Assembly (NCBI GenBank): GCA_905221605.1
Contig: CAJNDS010001724.1
Location: 363,978 to 427,977 of the forward strand
DNA: 64,000 nucleotides
DNA from: Symbiodinium natans
Lineage: Eukaryota > Sar > Dinophyceae > Suessiales > Symbiodiniaceae
Direction: 5' to 3'
Part shown: one piece after another, positions 62,801-64,000 of the stretch
How positions within the stretch are numbered: the first letter of the stretch is position 1
How the letters are laid out: the number at the start of each line of letters is the position of its first letter
Notes under the pieces: model-generated
What the model was told of the DNA's origin: nothing
Databases searched by the model: none
What the model saw: only the letters and a program-made list of their open reading frames with translations
Position numbers and translations under genes: made by a program

Positions 62801-64000
62801 TTTGCAGGACGGTCCTCTCATGCGTGGCTTTGGGGCCTAGGTAATGTGGGGCTAGTGATTTGGGAGTTTCCGAAATTAAGGGTAGCTTCTTGGGCTCCCA
62901 ATTATAAGGGAATCCTACTATTTGGGGATCTTTTTTGGGGGCCCCCTTTTTCATAAACCCCCATTTGCTGCTCCGGTATCTGGTGGGCAACGCGAGCACA
63001 TGCTTGAAAGCCTCAAATATCCTGAGTCCGCGAACCTGCAACCTTGGACCCTGTAAACCCTCAACGCAACTTCGGGGTCTTGAGTTGTTCCGGTGCTGTT
63101 TGCATCGGATGGGAGGCCACTCGTTCACGACAGACTCGGATCAGCGCATTGTGCGCGACATTAAGGAGCCCAGCTTTCCGGGCTTGGTTTTTTTCAGGTT
63201 TCTTGCATCCAGTTAGATAGGTCCTTGTCCATGAACCCTAAACCCTAAGCCCTGAACCCTAAACCCTAAACCGCGGAATTGAGATGTGCGACCTCGGAGA
63301 AGTTACGGGTTTACCATCGTATTCAGGGTTTATATGTAGGCTAGGGATTCTATTGGGTTGAAAATGCCGAGCCCTAAGCCCTAAACCCTAAACCCTAAAC
63401 CCTAAACCCTAAACCCTAAACCCTAAACCCTAAACCCTAAACCCTAAACCCTAAACCCTAAACCCTAAACCCTAAACCCTAAACCCTAAGCCTTGCTTCT
63501 TCCAGGAGAAGATGTGCTACGTGCCACTGGACTACGCTTGCGAACCTTGGGCACTAGTGACTCTAATTTTTGTTTTTTGGTCCATATACCCGAATATACT
63601 AGTATAGAGTATCTAGTCCCAAGTTCAGGCCTTTTTAAGGTGCATTCCGGTATTCTAGTAGTATAGGTAGTATATATGCATATATACATATGTACATACA
63701 TATATATATATATATATGTATTTATTCATTTGTTTATGTGTGTTTGGAGGCTGGTTCTCTCTCTCTTTCTATATATATATACATGTACATATATATATAT
63801 ATATATGTATATAGATACACGACATAGAGTATATGTTAGATTAGAGTGTAGTAGTATAGTTAGATTAGACTATAGAGTAGATGCTATCCCAGCGGTGGGG
63901 TTTCTTTGGATTCCTAAGGAAGTGGACAGCCTGAACGCGTCGACGCGGTCGCAACCGATGACCTTCCAACTGCCGGACGGCACGCCACTTTCGCTCCTCT
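56639..64000 (+). CDS. Actin-related protein gene, multi-exon, runs off the right edge
   Basis: Eleven exons in order align with actin from its N-terminus to about residue 240. The blocks are VVDAGSGRCKAGFAGQDAP, VFPPFI, YIGEEAQ..RGGLSA, MMWAYIFYQELRVAPEDHAL, EAPLNQPADRERLVQLMFEY, LPEVLSLYASGRTAG, LVLDLGHLSTHAVPVWDG, KMDLGGHGLTDHM, HSFTTDSDQRIVRDIK, EKMCYVPLDYACE and TFQLPDGTPL. The phosphate-1 loop is present as DAGSG. The phosphate-2 loop, DSGDG in actin, reads DLGHL, and several other strict actin residues differ, so this is a divergent actin-related protein rather than conventional actin; nucleotide hydrolysis is doubtful. Junction phases fit with GC, GA and GT donors and AG|G acceptors. 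Introns of 0.3-2 kb contain telomere-like arrays and TIR elements. Which ARP class it is cannot be told. Confidence 0.88.
57100..57190 (+). CDS. Actin-related gene, candidate exon 2
   Basis: Acceptor GCTGAG|GTG continues in phase 0 as VFPPFIRKSLLPALHW. VFPxxI matches actin VFPSIV after DAPRA, but the rest diverges. The 3' boundary is unknown. Confidence 0.45.
57928..58021 (+). CDS. Actin-related gene, exon with YIGEEAQ
   Basis: Acceptor CCTGAG|GAT; DPYIGEEAQATTGLPGRGGL, then SAVPRNRGTAL. It matches DSYVGDEAQ..RGILT of actin. GT donor at 58022, phase 1. Confidence 0.75.
58984..59102 (+). mobile_element. Introner-like element, family A, in actin-related intron
   Basis: GAACCCCAAAATTGGGGTCA opens, CAGGGTTCATGTCACCCCCA then AG|G closes. 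It lies in the intron between 58021 and 60056. Confidence 0.65.
59189..59300 (+). mobile_element. Introner-like element, family A (best-preserved copy)
   Basis: 112 bp. The left terminus CC TTGAGGACCAAATGAACCCT and the right terminus TTCATTTCGTCCCCAAGG form a 26-base inverted pair with three mismatches. The interior is GGGGTCATATACC / AAGGCATATGAACC. Confidence 0.8.
59739..59873 (+). mobile_element. TIR element, family C, expanded by homopolymers
   Basis: TAGGGGTCGGAATAGTTGCT opens; TTCGAATCATTAAGGCTCCT closes. A poly-C then poly-A run in the middle lengthens it. Confidence 0.6.
60056..60126 (+). CDS. Actin-related gene, exon with ELRVAPE
   Basis: Acceptor TCTCAG|GAG; EMMWAYIFYQELRVAPEDHA, then LLVT. 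It is the actin [20 protein letters not shown] block. The best join uses a GA donor (ACA|GAGTCT) to the GAA that opens the next exon; otherwise Glu is duplicated. Confidence 0.85.
61043..61119 (+). CDS. Actin-related gene, exon with EAPLN
   Basis: Acceptor CACACAG|GAA; EAPLNQPADRERLVQLMFEY, then FNVRA and CT before a GC donor at 61120. It matches [21 protein letters not shown] of actin. Confidence 0.85.
61568..61620 (+). CDS. Actin-related gene, exon with LSLYASGRT
   Basis: Acceptor CCAAG|G; YLALPEVLSLYASGRTA, one of the most conserved actin blocks (AVLSLYASGRTTG). Ends GCA G before a GC donor at 61621. Confidence 0.9.
61652..61733 (+). repeat. Interstitial telomere-like array (TTTAGGG)n in actin-related intron
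   Basis: About twelve perfect heptamers beginning some 30 bases after the exon ending at 61620. Confidence 0.95.
61810..61922 (+). mobile_element. TIR element, family B, in actin-related intron
   Basis: CTTGGAGGCTCGTGGGTACG opens and ACTACCAATGAACCGCCAAG closes; the interior has mirrored GTTACCATACTTATTG sequence. Confidence 0.7.
61957..62024 (+). CDS. Actin-related gene, exon with LVLDLGHLSTHAVP
   Basis: Acceptor GAGCAG|GC completes Gly. LVLDLGHLSTHAVPVWDGVV then PS aligns with [21 protein letters not shown]. The DSGDG loop is altered to DLGHL. GC donor at 62025. Confidence 0.88.
62401..62523 (-). repeat. Homogenised variant array (CCCCAAA)n joined to (CCCTAAA)n
   Basis: About twelve CCCCAAA variants, then five canonical units. 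Uniform variant blocks like this point to local tandem expansion. Confidence 0.95.
62546..62627 (+). CDS. Actin-related gene, exon with DLGGHGLTDHM
   Basis: Acceptor CTCCAG|GCG; AMHHAVSKMDLGGHGLTDHM, then ARLLQEQ. It matches RLDLAGRDLTDYLMKILTE. GT donor at 62628. Confidence 0.85.
62868..62957 (+). mobile_element. TIR-like element, family E
   Basis: CCGAAATTAAGGGTAGCTTC opens and GGCCCCCTTTTTCATAAACC closes, with TCCTACTATTTGGGGATC inside, as at 22648-22739 and 13118-13200. Confidence 0.55.
63116..63165 (+). CDS. Actin-related gene, exon with HSFTTDSDQRIVRDIK
   Basis: Acceptor GGGAG|GC completes Gly; HSFTTDSDQRIVRDIK matches YSFTTTAEREIVRDIK. A GA donor (AAG|GAGCCC) joins cleanly to GAG AAG of the next exon. 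Confidence 0.88.
63373..63489 (-). repeat. Interstitial telomere-like array (CCCTAAA)n abutting an exon
   Basis: About sixteen heptamers ending 17 bases before the acceptor at 63505, so the array forms most of the 3' part of the intron. Confidence 0.95.
63506..63541 (+). CDS. Actin-related gene, short exon EKMCYVPLDYAC
   Basis: Acceptor TTCCAG|GAG; EKMCYVPLDYAC matches EKLCYVALDFEQ. Only 36 nt. A GA donor (TGC|GAACCT) again precedes an exon opening GAA. Confidence 0.85.
63660..63835. repeat. AT-rich microsatellites (TATA, CATA)
   Basis: Several (TA)n and TATGTATA runs with one CTCTCTCT block at 63756-63766, within the last actin-related intron. Confidence 0.9.
63919..64000 (+). CDS. Actin-related gene, exon with FQLPDGTPL (cut by window edge)
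   Basis: Acceptor CCTAAG|GAA; EVDSLNASTRSQPMTFQLPD, then GTPLSLL. It matches EMATAAS..YELPDGQVITI of actin. It continues beyond 64000. Confidence 0.85.

Overview
The window looks like nuclear DNA of a dinoflagellate or a close alveolate relative. Three things point there: dozens of tracts of the plant/alveolate-type telomere heptamer (TTTAGGG/CCCTAAA) scattered through the whole 64 kb on both strands; genes cut into roughly 30-170-base exons with relaxed 5' splice sites (GC, GA and GT) and AG|G acceptors, as known for dinoflagellates; and a large Ty1/copia-type element with the short integrase zinc finger and compact DD30E spacing. No bacterial operons, rRNA, tRNA or CRISPR array were recognised. 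Species is not determined.

Layout. 1-3.5 kb: telomere-like tracts with a few exon-like islands. 3.5-9.05 kb: plus-strand multi-exon gene for a METTL22-like lysine methyltransferase; seven exons join in frame with homologous blocks in the expected order, and the stop is at 9047-9049. 9.05-28 kb: repeat-rich sequence with isolated exon-like islands of unknown genes. 28.4-30 kb: plus-strand exons of an inositol polyphosphate kinase (IPK) family gene. 31,021-44,674: a 13.65-kb LTR retrotransposon with identical LTRs apart from one 5-base indel. It sits inside a CCCTAAA tract and is flanked by AAACCC target duplications. 44.7-56.6 kb: more telomere-like tracts, a 632-bp terminal-inverted-repeat (TIR) element, an intronless Cys-rich/acidic ORF and exon-like islands. 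56.6 kb to the right edge: plus-strand actin-related protein gene, eleven exons recognised, running off the window.

The retrotransposon is the most unusual object. Its four overlapping frames encode a coiled-coil Gag with CCCH zinc fingers, a DTGS protease, integrase, reverse transcriptase and RNase H. Downstream of RNase H it carries cargo rarely combined in one element: a 2-oxoglutarate/Fe(II) dioxygenase fold, a cytosine-methyltransferase-like domain, an SGNH hydrolase-like domain, a Tpt1/KptA-like RNA 2'-phosphotransferase domain, a zinc ribbon and a W/S/R-rich tail. A canonical -1 frameshift signal (G GGT TTT, 9-nt spacer, stem-loop) lies exactly in the pro-pol overlap. A repeated octapeptide separates the cargo domains and may mark polyprotein processing sites.

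The second theme is introns. At least five families of 90-190-bp TIR elements recur through the window. Some of them coincide with introns whose exon joins can be checked against protein homology (for example 8830-8959). They behave like introners, and telomere-like heptamers lie in or next to many of them. So most of the apparently empty repeat sequence is probably intronic, shaped by transposable introns and local expansion of telomere-like repeats.
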